Source of the DNA: Caulobacter sp.
GTDB taxonomy: Bacteria; Pseudomonadota; Alphaproteobacteria; Caulobacterales; Caulobacteraceae
DNA: 64,000 nucleotides
Direction of reading: 5' to 3'
Assembly: GCA_029866155.1 (NCBI GenBank)
Contig: JARWZW010000065.1
Location: forward strand, 16,556-80,555
Position numbers and translations under genes: made by a program
Notes under the pieces: generated by a model
Database searches by the model: none
Told to the model about the DNA's origin: nothing
What the model saw: only the letters and a program-made list of their open reading frames with translations
Shown: piece after piece, positions 24,769 through 32,788 of the stretch
Numbering within the stretch: position 1 is the stretch's first letter
Layout: each line of letters begins with the position of its first letter

Positions 24769-25614
24769 TCAGCCGCCGACGTTGTGCCTGACAAGGGCGC
24801 CGGCATCCCGGAGAAGGCCATCCGGTCCCCGCTTGCCCGTCTTTGCCTTGGATTTCAGGACAGCGACCACCAGAGGTCCGGCCTTGGGGCCCCGCGCCTC
24901 ATAGGCGACAACGCCATAGGGGCTCGCTGCGGAGTCGGTCGACTTGACAAAAGTGCTTCGGAAGCCCTGCTTTTTGGGGCCGCCAATCCGCAGGCCGTGT
25001 TCGCCCCCGTCGACAGTGACGTCACCATCCTGGGCATTGACGACCAGTTGGCCCTTTTCGTCTTCACTCCAGCGTTCCCGGGTGATGCGGACTTCGTTCT
25101 TGCCGTCCCGGGCCTCGATCTTGACCCCGGCCACCTCGACCTTGGCGTTTTCGCCATCCGTCTCGATCTTGACGCCGGGCATGCGGACCGTTGCGCGCTC
25201 GACCGCCTGACCCTCCTCGGTCTCGACCGTCAGTCCGGGCATTTGAACGGTCTCCTTGCTGGTCGCGGAGGGGTCTGCCGGGGTAGCGGGCGGTTTCGGC
25301 GTGTCGACGGGCGCATCGGGCATGATCGCCCGAAGCTCAGCCTCGATCGGCCCGAGCGCGTCCGCCGGCGGCCCGGTGAAGCTGAGAAGCTGGAGGGTGA
25401 CCTCGACATCCGGCCCGCCATAGCTGCAGGACTTGCCATCCGGCGCGATGCTGACGCGCTTCAGGTCTCCCTGGGATTCCGGGCAGTCGAGTTTGCTGAC
25501 GGTCTTGACCGCTTCGCGTTCGGCGCGCTTGGCTCGATAGGCTTCACGGCTTTCGCAGCCGGTGACGAAGGCCAGGGCGCAACAGCCGGCGACCAGCAGG
25601 ACGATACGGTTCAT
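24769..25614 (-). CDS. Lipoprotein of unknown function
   Basis: 281 aa with a lipoprotein signal (FVTGC, Cys20), then a charged helix (EAYRAKRAEREAVK), a cysteine-containing segment (LDCPESQGDLKR ... GKSCSYGG), a proline/threonine-rich linker (about 105-130) and a beta-repeat region (VRMPGVKIETDGENAKVEVA ... VKIEARDGKNEVRI) with alternating strands. The C-terminus is basic. Envelope localisation is clear, function is not. Monocistronic, convergent with the usp unit. Confidence 0.65.
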   Translation of the reverse strand: MNRIVLLVAGCCALAFVTGCESREAYRAKRAEREAVKTVSKLDCPESQGDLKRVSIAPDGKSCSYGGPDVEVTLQLLSFTGPPADALGPIEAELRAIMPDAPVDTPKPPATPADPSATSKETVQMPGLTVETEEGQAVERATVRMPGVKIETDGENAKVEVAGVKIEARDGKNEVRITRERWSEDEKGQLVVNAQDGDVTVDGGEHGLRIGGPKKQGFRSTFVKSTDSAASPYGVVAYEARGPKAGPLVVAVLKSKAKTGKRGPDGLLRDAGALVRHNVGG

Positions 25615-25684
25615 GGGTTTCCCTCAAGATCTTCTTGAAGGAAGGGTGACGCCAGCAGGGGCGCCATGCCAGTGAATTCGCTGT

Positions 25685-25710
25685 AAGGCGCGGCCTCCCG
25701 GCCGCGCCTT
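25685..25710 (-). terminator. Hairpin downstream of moxR-like gene
   Basis: AAGGCGCGGCC and GGCCGCGCCTT form an 11-bp perfect stem with a 4-nt loop, 13 bp past the stop of the AAA ATPase gene. No T-run; likely terminator or RNA-stabilising hairpin. Confidence 0.5.
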
Positions 25711-25722
25711 GCAACCGTTGAT

Positions 25723-26601
25723 CTATTGGCCGGGACGACCGGCGCCGGATCCTTCGCGGCGGGCCAAGAAGGCCAGGCGCTCGAACAGATGCACGTCCTG
25801 CTCATTCTTCAGCAGGGCGCCATGTAGCGGCGGGATCAATTTGGTGGGGTCGCGTTCCTTCAGGGTCGTCTCGTCGATATCCTCGACCATCAGCAGCTTC
25901 AACCAGTCGAGCAGTTCGCTGGTCGAGGGCTTCTTCTTGAGGCCCGGAACCTTGCGCATGTCGTAGAATATGCGAAGGGCCTCGGCGACCAGCTTCTGCT
26001 TGATCCCGGGATAGTGGACCTCGACGATGGCGTTCATCGTCTGCTCGTCCGGGAACTTGATATAGTGGAAGAAGCAGCGACGCAGGAACGCGTCCGGCAG
26101 TTCCTTTTCGTTGTTCGAGGTGATGATGACCACTGGCCGGACCTTGGCCTTGATGGTCTCGTCGGTCTCGTAGACGTAGAATTCCATCCGGTCGAGTTCC
26201 TGCAACAGGTCGTTGGGGAACTCGATATCGGCCTTGTCGATTTCGTCGATCAGCAGAACCGGGCGAATGCTGGAATCCTCAAAGGCCTCCCAGAGCTTGC
26301 CCTTCTTGATGTAGTTGCGGACGTCCTTGACCCGCTCGTCGCCCAGCTGGCTGTCGCGCAGACGGGTCACGGCGTCATATTCGTAGAGGCCCTGCTGAGC
26401 CTTGGTGGTCGACTTGATGTGCCAGGTGATCAGCGGGGCGCCCAGCGCCTTGGCGATCTCCTCGGCCAGCACGGTTTTGCCGGTGCCGGGTTCACCCTTG
26501 ATCAGCAGCGGACGCTGCAGGGCGATGGCGGCATTGACCGCAACCTTCAGGTCATCGGTGGCCACATAGTTGGTTGTGCCTTCAAACCGCGTCGTCATCA
26601 T
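25723..26601 (-). CDS. MoxR-family AAA+ ATPase
   Basis: 292-aa AAA+ chaperone-type ATPase. Walker A GEPGTGKT near 37-44, Walker B VLLIDEIDKAD, sensor 1 IITSNNEKELP and the arginine-finger region DAFLRRCFFHY are all present. A C-terminal lid domain follows. MoxR ATPases usually work with von Willebrand factor A-domain proteins in metal insertion or complex assembly. No VWA gene is adjacent here; the downstream gene on this strand is an unknown lipoprotein. A 54-aa protein gene lies upstream on the same strand. Confidence 0.88.
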   Translation of the reverse strand: MMTTRFEGTTNYVATDDLKVAVNAAIALQRPLLIKGEPGTGKTVLAEEIAKALGAPLITWHIKSTTKAQQGLYEYDAVTRLRDSQLGDERVKDVRNYIKKGKLWEAFEDSSIRPVLLIDEIDKADIEFPNDLLQELDRMEFYVYETDETIKAKVRPVVIITSNNEKELPDAFLRRCFFHYIKFPDEQTMNAIVEVHYPGIKQKLVAEALRIFYDMRKVPGLKKKPSTSELLDWLKLLMVEDIDETTLKERDPTKLIPPLHGALLKNEQDVHLFERLAFLARREGSGAGRPGQ

Positions 26602-26788
26602 TTCCCCGCGAAGAGCCCGGTTCAGGATGGACCTCCACCCTCGAACAACTGTTTCAATCCCACAGTAGAGCGCTGAAAGCCGGGCTGTGAAGCGGTTTTG
26701 CGTCGGCTGGCAAAAAAGACCCGCCTGACGGAAAGGACCGATCGGCGGACGCGATGCGGCTGCCGTTACGGCAGGTTATGGGCCAGTC

Positions 26789-26953
26789 TCAGTCGGATCC
26801 GGGATTGATCGGGGCCGGGTCCGAAGCTGGAAACGATTGTTTCAGGCCCTTGTCGATCCGCCTCTCAATGTCTGGGACGCGGTGGTCTTCGGCGATCTCG
26901 CCTGGATCCGGGGCGTGCTGGGCGGGGGTGGCGGGACCAGGCTTGGAGGGCAT
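26789..26953 (-). CDS. 54-aa SFPASDP-motif small protein
   Basis: Short gene encoding 54 aa. The central-to-C-terminal motif IDKGLKQSFPASDPAPIN matches the recurring D-x-x-L-x-x-(S/T)FPASDP motif of many small uncharacterised alphaproteobacterial proteins, which makes it very likely real. GGAG lies 8 bp before the ATG. The N-terminus is Pro/Ala-rich and disordered-looking. It sits between the FlmG-like gene and the moxR-like gene on the same strand. The remaining DNA in 26602-26998 shows nothing else recognisable. Confidence 0.7.
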   Translation of the reverse strand: MPSKPGPATPAQHAPDPGEIAEDHRVPDIERRIDKGLKQSFPASDPAPINPGSD

Positions 26954-26998
26954 GGAAAGTCTCCGGCAGGGCGCGGGAAGCGGCGCCGTCTGACGGAA

Positions 26999-28822
26999 TC
27001 AACCCCTTGCGGCCGCTTCCGTTCCGGTTCCGAAGGACTCGGCCAGAGCCAGGGCGACCGACTGCATGATCGGCTCCCAGTCGCCGAAGGATGACGGGGT
27101 GAAGACCCGCATCTGAGGATACCAGGGGTAACGCTCGGTCCCCAGCTTGGGCCAGGCGCACTGGGGCGACACCAGCCAGGATGGCGCACCACAGGCCCCC
27201 GCCAGGTTCAGGCTGGCATTGGCGAAGCCGATGGTCAGGTCGAGGGCGCAGGTCAGGGCCGCGACATCGTCCAGGTCCTGTTTCAGATCGATGCCCGGCG
27301 GGCTCCAGATCTCGACCCCGAACTCCTTGCGGGCCTGGGCCAGTTCGGCCTCGCAGTCTCCATACTGAAGATTTACGAGGCAAATCCCGGGAACCTTCAG
27401 GATCGGCTCCCAGAGTTCGAAGGGGGAGAAGAACCGGTGGCGGCCGCCCTTCTGGGTCATGCTTTTCCAAAGCAGTCCGACCCGCGGGCCGGACGGCGCG
27501 TCCTCGAGCATCCGACGCCAGTGAGCGACCCTGTCCATATCCGGTGTCAGAAACCTCGGCCTGTCAGGAAAGGCGTCGACCGAGGACCGGAACCGCTGGA
27601 GCGGTGAAGCGAGGGGGGCCCAGAGATCGATGGCCGCCAGGTCTTCCGTTGTCAGGAACGGCATGACGCGCACGGTGTGACCATCGACATTGAAAGTGGC
27701 GTGGGCCCCGATCCGGATTTGCGGGAAGGACCTCTGGAACAGGGAAACCAGACGCGGCTCCAGGGCCAGCGCCAACTTGCCCGTCTCGCCCAGGGCCTCA
27801 AGGACGTCCGGGATGAGATTGGCGAACAGCACCTCGTCGCCCAGTCCCTGTTCACCGACCAGCAGCAATGACCGGCCCGACAGATCGCTGTCAGGCGTCC
27901 ACACGGGACGATCAATCGCCACATGGGTAACGTCCGCGAAGCCGGGGTCGCGCCGGGCTTCATAGTCGCGCCAGCCCTGTGCGAGGTCCCCCAAAGCCAG
28001 ATGCATGGTCGCCCTGGCCAGGCGCATCATCTGCAGTTCGTCCGTGGCCATGGGCTCCTTCAGGGCCCGGTCGCAATCGGCCAGTGCTGCCTGCGCGTCT
28101 CCCAGGAACAGCCGGCTGTTGGCCCGGTTATAGCGGGCCTTGGCAAAGTCCGGCTTCAGCCTGAGCGCTTCATCAAAGAAGGTCGCCGCCGCAGCCGGGT
28201 CGCCCTCTTCGGACAGCACGGTTCCAAGGGTGTTCCAGAGCAGCGAGTCCTCGGGCGCTGACAAGAGAGCAGGGCGGAGCACTTTGACTGCATCGGAAAA
28301 CCGGCCCTGATCCCGAATCGCGCAGGCCAGGTTGTTCACCGCTTCGGTCGCCTCGGGATGGGCCTGGACATAGTGCTGAAACAACTTCTCGGCGGTTTCC
28401 TTCATGCCCATGCGATAGGCGAGGCGACCGAGGTCGTTGGCGACCTCGGCATGGTCGGGAATCAGGGCCAGGGCCGATTCATAGCAACGGACCGATCCGG
28501 CGAAATCACCGGCCCGCTCCCGGGCGATGGCCAGAAGATACCAGCCGAAACCATTACGCTCGTCGATCTCGAGCGCCTTGATCGCCATGCTGCCGCCGGT
28601 CTGGAAATCGTTGGCCTGCAACGCTGTGACCGCCTGTTGCAGCAGGCCATCGAGGGAGGCCGCCTTCATTCCGGCCATGGCTTCCAGCATGCGGTTCAGA
28701 GCTGCCGGAGACCCCGCCTGGCCAACAACGGAGCCGGCGAATTTGGGGCGGGCGACTTCAGCCGTGACAGCATTCAGCGCGGCGCCTGAGGTGTCGCCTT
28801 TGAGGCTGAAGGGGCGGTTCAT
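26999..28822 (-). CDS. flbA: FlbA/FlmG-like TPR flagellin glycosyltransferase
   Basis: 607 aa in two parts. Residues about 50-300 carry TPR repeats (AIKALEIDERNGFGWYLLAIA; CYESALALIPDHAEVANDLG; FDEALRLKPDFAKARYNRAN). Residues about 320-600 form a GT-B-type glycosyltransferase-like domain (LLVGEQGLGDEVLFANLIPD; GLLWKSMTQKGGRH; LTIGFANASLNLAGACGAPS). This is the FlmG/FlbA layout known in Caulobacter, where the TPR part binds flagellin and the GT part adds a nonulosonic-acid sugar. It is divergent from flbT, and PseH-like genes are nearby. ATG 28822 was chosen; ATG 28855 is also possible. The 20-aa limit prevents quoting longer motifs. Confidence 0.8.
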   Translation of the reverse strand: MNRPFSLKGDTSGAALNAVTAEVARPKFAGSVVGQAGSPAALNRMLEAMAGMKAASLDGLLQQAVTALQANDFQTGGSMAIKALEIDERNGFGWYLLAIARERAGDFAGSVRCYESALALIPDHAEVANDLGRLAYRMGMKETAEKLFQHYVQAHPEATEAVNNLACAIRDQGRFSDAVKVLRPALLSAPEDSLLWNTLGTVLSEEGDPAAAATFFDEALRLKPDFAKARYNRANSRLFLGDAQAALADCDRALKEPMATDELQMMRLARATMHLALGDLAQGWRDYEARRDPGFADVTHVAIDRPVWTPDSDLSGRSLLLVGEQGLGDEVLFANLIPDVLEALGETGKLALALEPRLVSLFQRSFPQIRIGAHATFNVDGHTVRVMPFLTTEDLAAIDLWAPLASPLQRFRSSVDAFPDRPRFLTPDMDRVAHWRRMLEDAPSGPRVGLLWKSMTQKGGRHRFFSPFELWEPILKVPGICLVNLQYGDCEAELAQARKEFGVEIWSPPGIDLKQDLDDVAALTCALDLTIGFANASLNLAGACGAPSWLVSPQCAWPKLGTERYPWYPQMRVFTPSSFGDWEPIMQSVALALAESFGTGTEAAARG

Positions 28823-28923
28823 GGGCAAGGCCTCGCGCGTCGCAGTATGATCCATGGATGCCGGCAATATGGTTACCTGCGCCTTAAGGCGCGCGCCGGG
28901 CCGGGGCGAATCGCAAGGGCCTG

Positions 28924-28931
28924 TTAACCAT
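28924..28931 (+). promoter_or_regulatory. CtrA half-site-like TTAACCAT
   Basis: TTAACCAT lies 40 bp upstream of flbT in the flbA/flbT divergent region, with a related CTAACCA 15 bp further on. The same octamer occurs upstream of the third flagellin. It resembles Caulobacter CtrA half-sites; short, so tentative. Confidence 0.35.
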
Positions 28932-28970
28932 GATTGGCTAACCACGCTTCAGGTCGCGGGAGAGGTGCTG

Positions 28971-29396
28971 ATGCCACTCAAATTGTCATTGAAGCCGGGG
29001 GAGCGTTTTGTGCTCAACGGCGCGGTTGTTCAGAACGGCGACCGCCGCGGCGTGCTGATCCTTCAGAACAAGGCATCCGTGCTGCGAGAGAAGGACATCA
29101 TGCAGGAGGCCGAGGTCACCAGCCCGGCCCGGCATATCTATTTCCCGGTCATGATGATGTACCTCGATGAGCCCGGCGCTGGTCGATACTACGATGAATT
29201 CGTTCGGCGCCTGACCGAATTCATGAATGTCATCCGCAATCCGCAGGTTTTGTCGGATTGCGTTAACATCTCCAAGCACATCATGGAGAAGGAATACTAC
29301 AAGGCCCTGATGGTCTGCCGCAAAGTCGTGGACTACGAAGACGAAAGGCTTGAGAATGTCGCTTCAGGCGTATCAGAAGGCGGCGGCGCGGGCTGA
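28971..29396 (+). CDS. flbT: Flagellar biosynthesis repressor FlbT
   Basis: 141-aa FlbT, the post-transcriptional regulator that binds flagellin mRNA 5' leaders and destabilises them until hook assembly is complete. The start [20 protein letters not shown] is diagnostic, as are [14 protein letters not shown] and [12 protein letters not shown] 28971 has GGGAGAGG upstream; a longer in-frame extension to 28854 overlaps the divergent gene's start and lacks an SD. It overlaps flaF by 41 bp. The flagellin leaders at 31882, 41784 and the orphan leader at 41350-41430 are candidate targets. Confidence 0.95.
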   Translation: MPLKLSLKPGERFVLNGAVVQNGDRRGVLILQNKASVLREKDIMQEAEVTSPARHIYFPVMMMYLDEPGAGRYYDEFVRRLTEFMNVIRNPQVLSDCVNISKHIMEKEYYKALMVCRKVVDYEDERLENVASGVSEGGGAG

Positions 29397-29715
29397 GAAC
29401 CCCAAGGACGCCGAGTACCGCCTTTTTGGTCAGGTTACCCGCGCCCTGATGGAAGCCGCCAGCCTGCCTTCAGACCGGATCGATGGCCGCGTTCAGGCTC
29501 TGGACTGGAATCGCCGTCTCTGGTCGACCCTGGCCACAGACTGCTCGATGCCGGACAACCAGCTTCCGGCGCCCCTTCGCGCCCAGATCATCTCGATCAG
29601 CCTTTGGGTCGGTCGCCATACCAGCGCGGTCATCCGGGGCGAGGAGGAATTCGAGCCCTTGATCGACATCAACCGGATCATCATGCAGGGCCTGCACGGC
29701 GCAGAACCGGCCTAG
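29356..29715 (+). CDS. flaF: Flagellar regulator FlaF
   Basis: 119-aa FlaF. Begins [20 protein letters not shown] and carries the [12 protein letters not shown] and [17 protein letters not shown] segments typical of the family. FlaF is needed for flagellin synthesis/secretion and counteracts FlbT in Caulobacter. The ATG at 29356 lies inside flbT (41-bp overlap), so expression is translationally coupled; a TTG 6 bp upstream is a less likely start. Last gene of the flbT-flaF pair. Confidence 0.95.
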   Translation: MSLQAYQKAAARAENPKDAEYRLFGQVTRALMEAASLPSDRIDGRVQALDWNRRLWSTLATDCSMPDNQLPAPLRAQIISISLWVGRHTSAVIRGEEEFEPLIDINRIIMQGLHGAEPA

Positions 29716-29804
29716 GGCTTTTCCTCCGGGACTGAACAGGCGCATGGCGGAAAATCAGGCCCTGGCTCCTGCGGGGCTGGATAGCCTTCGATCCGGCGGC
29801 GGTT

Positions 29805-30434
29805 TCAACCCTGCTGAACCATTCTCTCGGACCGCTGCTGCTCCGCCGTCTGCATCTGGCCAAGGGCGCTTTCCAGGGCAGGCAATGTGATCCCCTTGTC
29901 CCTGAAGCGGCGCTCCGCCCCCAGACGAGCCTGAGGCCAGTCCCTGGCCAGAAGGCCGAGCCCGACCACATCACGAAACTGGCCGGCCTTGCTGACATGG
30001 TCGCGGTAGAGAGCCTCGCGGACAAAGCCGAAGCTCTCATGCAGGGACCAGACCGAGGTGTTTTCGAACAGGACCTCGCACCACAGCTTGTTCAGTCCGA
30101 GCACCTCGAACACGAAGCGGAGGGTCAGGTATTCCACCTGGGCGCCAACGCCCCGCCCACGGGTCGAGGCTTCCGCCAGATAATAGGCCCAGTCGCAGCG
30201 ATGGTTGTCCCGGTCTATGCGGACGAGATTGGCCAGCCCGACCGGAGCCTCGTCCAGCAGGACAATCCAGAAGCGCCGATCCTCCTGCGACAGGGCCTGG
30301 GCCAGCCAATGTTGATGCTCCGCGGCGCTGATCAGGTGGTCGCCGTACATATAAGGGGCGACGGCATCGCTGTTGCGCCAGGCCAGAACCCTGGGCCCGT
30401 CGGCGGCGGTGAGGGGGCGAAGGGCGGTGGTCAT
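29805..30434 (-). CDS. GNAT acetyltransferase, PseH/FlmH-like
   Basis: 209-aa GNAT N-acetyltransferase. RPLTAADGPRVLAWRNSDAV opens the fold, AYYLAEASTRGRGVGAQVEY contains the acetyl-CoA-binding R-G-x-G-x-G/A loop, and NTSVWSLHESFGFVREALYR the C-terminal arm. The R-x-A-W-R-N start and sugar-locus context resemble PseH, which N-acetylates the UDP-4-amino-sugar in pseudaminic acid synthesis (FlmH in Caulobacter). Longer in-frame starts run into the divergent gene; ATG 30434 was chosen. It probably feeds the flagellin-glycosylation sugar. Confidence 0.78.
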   Translation of the reverse strand: MTTALRPLTAADGPRVLAWRNSDAVAPYMYGDHLISAAEHQHWLAQALSQEDRRFWIVLLDEAPVGLANLVRIDRDNHRCDWAYYLAEASTRGRGVGAQVEYLTLRFVFEVLGLNKLWCEVLFENTSVWSLHESFGFVREALYRDHVSKAGQFRDVVGLGLLARDWPQARLGAERRFRDKGITLPALESALGQMQTAEQQRSERMVQQG

Positions 30435-30591
30435 GAGGCGGACTCGGCGGACATGACGCCAGTCCAGTCCCTTCGGCGACAATCTGCAAGTGGCCTTGAT
30501 GGCCGAGCCGACCGTCTTGGATGTTGCGCCCCTGCTGCGGCGGCGACTAACCTGTATCAAAATCAAGACAATTCCGGGAGGAAGCAACACT

Positions 30592-30981
30592 ATGGCCGAT
30601 CAGGACGATGCGACGCGGGTTGAGATTCTGGCGGATATCCGTCGGCGTTATGCGACCGGTGACTATGAAGGCGTTGCGGCCGCCTTTGGCCGTTTCGAAG
30701 ACCTCAACGCTATCCGCAGCAATATCCGGATCGAAGCGATCGCCCTTGCGGCCACGGCCCTGGCCCCCACGGGCGACCCGACGGGCGCCCGGGCAGTGAT
30801 CAAGCCGGTCTGGAAACAGCCTATGAAAAATCATCGTCATTATCGGTATCTCGCCCAGGTCTGCCTGGAATTGGGGGAGTATGACCGGGCGGCTTCACTG
30901 GCCAATGCAGCCGGGGCCTTGAAGCAGCGGGAGAACGAAGCCCGCCTGGCCCTGGTCGAAGGCACTGACGAGGGCGCCTGA
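30592..30981 (+). CDS. Small TPR-like helical protein in flagellin locus
   Basis: 129 aa, helical throughout, with two TPR-like hairpins (RRYATGDYEGVAAAFGRFED; YRYLAQVCLELGEYDRAASL). No signal peptide, so cytoplasmic. ATG 30592 is preceded by GGGAGGAAG, and an extension to 30490 would overlap the divergent acetyltransferase start. Its position between the PseH-like and flagellin genes suggests a chaperone or adaptor role in flagellin handling, but that is inference; I do not recognise a named family. Confidence 0.6.
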   Translation: MADQDDATRVEILADIRRRYATGDYEGVAAAFGRFEDLNAIRSNIRIEAIALAATALAPTGDPTGARAVIKPVWKQPMKNHRHYRYLAQVCLELGEYDRAASLANAAGALKQRENEARLALVEGTDEGA

Positions 30982-31352
30982 GCCGCCGCCACAGCCGGTT
31001 CGATCGATCCGGGGGGGCGCACGGCCCTGGACTTCCCGGCCAGGAGCCGTTCGGTGCGGGGCGTGATGCGGCCCCGCAGCCGATCCGGTTCAGGGCCTCG
31101 TCAACGAGACCTTGACTCTGAATCCTGCGAATTCTTGTGTCTTTTTTTTCACTAGGAATTAATTAAAATATTGAAATATAACAGAAAAGACATTTTTCCA
31201 GGGCGGTTTATCAATCCGTAGTCAGATCAGTTATTGCAAAATTGTCGTTTAACCGTCACATTCCAGATCGACGCGCTGACGACTGAGAGGGTCTTGGGCC
31301 CTGTGAGCCGCGACGCGTCTCTTTTCGCCGATTTTTGGCCAGGGAGACGCAG
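30982..31352. other. Intergenic region with AT-rich block
   Basis: 371 bp without a gene before a possible 38-aa ORF. Positions 31130-31260 are strikingly AT-rich (runs of T and A such as TTTTTTTTC and AATTAATTAAAATATT) in an otherwise GC-rich genome. This is compatible with a strong promoter/UP element or a nucleoid-protein (GapR/HU-like) site. No canonical sigma-54 core was found in it. Confidence 0.4.
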
Positions 31353-31469
31353 ATGACTATCCAAGTCCATGTACCCACCGCCTCGGACCAGTTCGAGCGC
31401 CTCTACAAGGTCCGCCCGATTCAGCCGTCGCTGGTGCAACGGCTTTTCAGGCTGCTGGGCGGCCGTTAG
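31353..31469 (+). CDS. Possible 38-aa small protein
   Basis: ATG preceded by CAGGGAGACGCAG (good SD) and a 38-codon frame ending TAG: MTIQVHVPTASDQFERLYKV at the start and a basic helical end (LVQRLFRLLGGR). It lies downstream of an AT-rich block and upstream of the flagellin sigma-54 promoter. The amphipathic C-terminus could bind membrane or protein. Evidence is only SD plus coding-like composition; it may be spurious. Confidence 0.4.
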   Translation: MTIQVHVPTASDQFERLYKVRPIQPSLVQRLFRLLGGR

Positions 31470-31492
31470 GTCCAGACCTTTCGAACGACAAA

Positions 31493-31524
31493 AAAGACGG
31501 CGGCCGGCTGAAGAGCCGGTCGCC
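31493..31524 (-). terminator. Minus-strand intrinsic terminator
   Basis: GGCGGCCGGCT and AGCCGGTCGCC (one mismatch) with loop GAAG. On the minus strand the stem is followed by TCTTTTTT, so it would end a transcript coming from the flagellin-promoter side. A 72-codon minus-strand frame (31532-31750) stops just before it, but its protein does not look like a real one. Confidence 0.5.
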
Positions 31525-31706
31525 CTTCGTCCTACGCCTCGGATCGTAATGTCTGATCCCGAGGCCAGCGGTCGCCTGGATCACGGGCGCAATCCTGCCT
31601 CTTCTGATGATGCAGCCGCCTGACCGGTTGGTGACTTGGCGACGATGAATCCGTGGCCCTGAGGCCGGATTCGCGTTCGGCAACAAAGTCCTGCCCCTCC
31701 TGACCG

Positions 31707-31722
31707 CCCGGCAAGTCATGCC
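31707..31722 (+). promoter_or_regulatory. ftr-like enhancer site (FlbD-type)
   Basis: CCCGGCA-AGTCA-TGCC, 69 bp upstream of the sigma-54 core of flagellin 1. The same CCCGGCA-N5-TGCC pattern recurs three times upstream of flagellin 2. It resembles the ftr elements bound by the sigma-54 activator FlbD in Caulobacter. Confidence 0.55.
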
Positions 31723-31790
31723 CCTCAGGGCTCTGGCTCGTGAACGCCAATTAACCAAACAAATTCAGTGATACAGCCTGTCCGGCCTCC

Positions 31791-31805
31791 TGGCGCGAGG
31801 CTTGC
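31791..31805 (+). promoter_or_regulatory. Sigma-54 promoter of flagellin 1
   Basis: TGGCGCGAGGCTTGC: TGGC-N7-TTGC with the correct -24/-12 spacing, 76 bp before the flagellin start codon. Confidence 0.85.
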
Positions 31806-31881
31806 GAGGGCTTGGCCGGGCCAGAAGGCCCACCGGTCAAAATGCGCCGGATCTCCCCGACCAGAATGGAAGGAATGCCGA

Positions 31882-32712
31882 ATGTCTCTTTCGGTGAATA
31901 CGAACGTGGGCGCCATGATGGCGCTCCAGAACCTCAACGCGACCAACATGGAGCTGTCGCAGACCCAAAACCGTATCAACACCGGCAAGAAGGTGGCGAG
32001 CGTCAAGGATAACGGGGCAATCTGGGCCATGGCCCAGGGCCAACGGGCCAATTCGCAGTCACTGAATGCCGTGCGGGATTCCCTCAATCGCGGTTCATCC
32101 GGGATCGATGTGGCGATCGCAGGCGGGGAAGCGGTCTCTGACCTCCTGGTGCAGATGAAGGAGAAAGCTCTCGCGGCGTCGGATACATCCCTCGACACCG
32201 CCAGTCGCACCGCACTGAACGAGGACTTCACGGCCCTTCGGGACCAGATTTCCAAGGCTGTGGCCAATGCCGATTTCAATGGGGTCAACCTCATCAAGAC
32301 CGGCGCTACCGCCATCGCCGCCCTCGCCAATGCGGATGGGTCCTCCAAGCTGACCGTGGCCGCAGAAGTCATGGCCCTGGGGGGAACGATCGTCACAGTC
32401 GCTGCGACCGGAACCATTGGTACGGTCACCACGGCGGCGGCGATGATCACGACGCTGAACACCTCCATCAGCAACACCAGCGCCGCGCTCGCGCGTCTTG
32501 GCACCAAGTCCAAGGCCTACGAGATGCACACCACCTTCATCGGCAAGCTGCAGGACAGCCTCGATGCAGGGGTCGGCAATCTGGTGGATGCGGATCTGGC
32601 CAAGGAAAGCGCCAAGCTCCAGGCTCTGCAGACAAAGCAGCAGTTGGGGGTCCAGGCCCTGTCCATTGCCAACCAGACCCCGCAGACCATCATGTCGCTG
32701 TTCCGCGGCTAG
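31882..32712 (+). CDS. Flagellin 1
   Basis: 276-aa flagellin, the filament subunit exported by the flagellar type III system. Conserved D0/D1 ends: N-terminal [20 protein letters not shown] with [19 protein letters not shown], and C-terminal [20 protein letters not shown] with [21 protein letters not shown]. The short central region (about 130-190) matches the small-flagellin class of Caulobacteraceae and is the likely site of Ser/Thr glycosylation. ATG 31882 follows GGAAGG. Expressed from the sigma-54 promoter at 31791 with a long leader (a probable FlbT target). Confidence 0.95.
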   Translation: MSLSVNTNVGAMMALQNLNATNMELSQTQNRINTGKKVASVKDNGAIWAMAQGQRANSQSLNAVRDSLNRGSSGIDVAIAGGEAVSDLLVQMKEKALAASDTSLDTASRTALNEDFTALRDQISKAVANADFNGVNLIKTGATAIAALANADGSSKLTVAAEVMALGGTIVTVAATGTIGTVTTAAAMITTLNTSISNTSAALARLGTKSKAYEMHTTFIGKLQDSLDAGVGNLVDADLAKESAKLQALQTKQQLGVQALSIANQTPQTIMSLFRG

Positions 32713-32725
32713 TCGCGACGCCGGG

Positions 32726-32763
32726 CGGACCCCTTAAAAAGGGTCCGTCCGGCAGACTTTTTT
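32726..32763 (+). terminator. Terminator of flagellin 1
   Basis: CGGACCC and GGGTCCG pair around CTTAAAAA, followed shortly by TTTTTT. Intrinsic terminator 14 bp past the flagellin stop. Confidence 0.7.
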
Positions 32764-32788
32764 GGGCAGGTCTGTCGCTGGAACCGGG

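Noticed and set aside
31532..31750. 72-codon frame on the minus strand before a terminator
   Set aside because: Composition is polar and random-looking, no recognisable fold or SD; kept only as a possible transcript.
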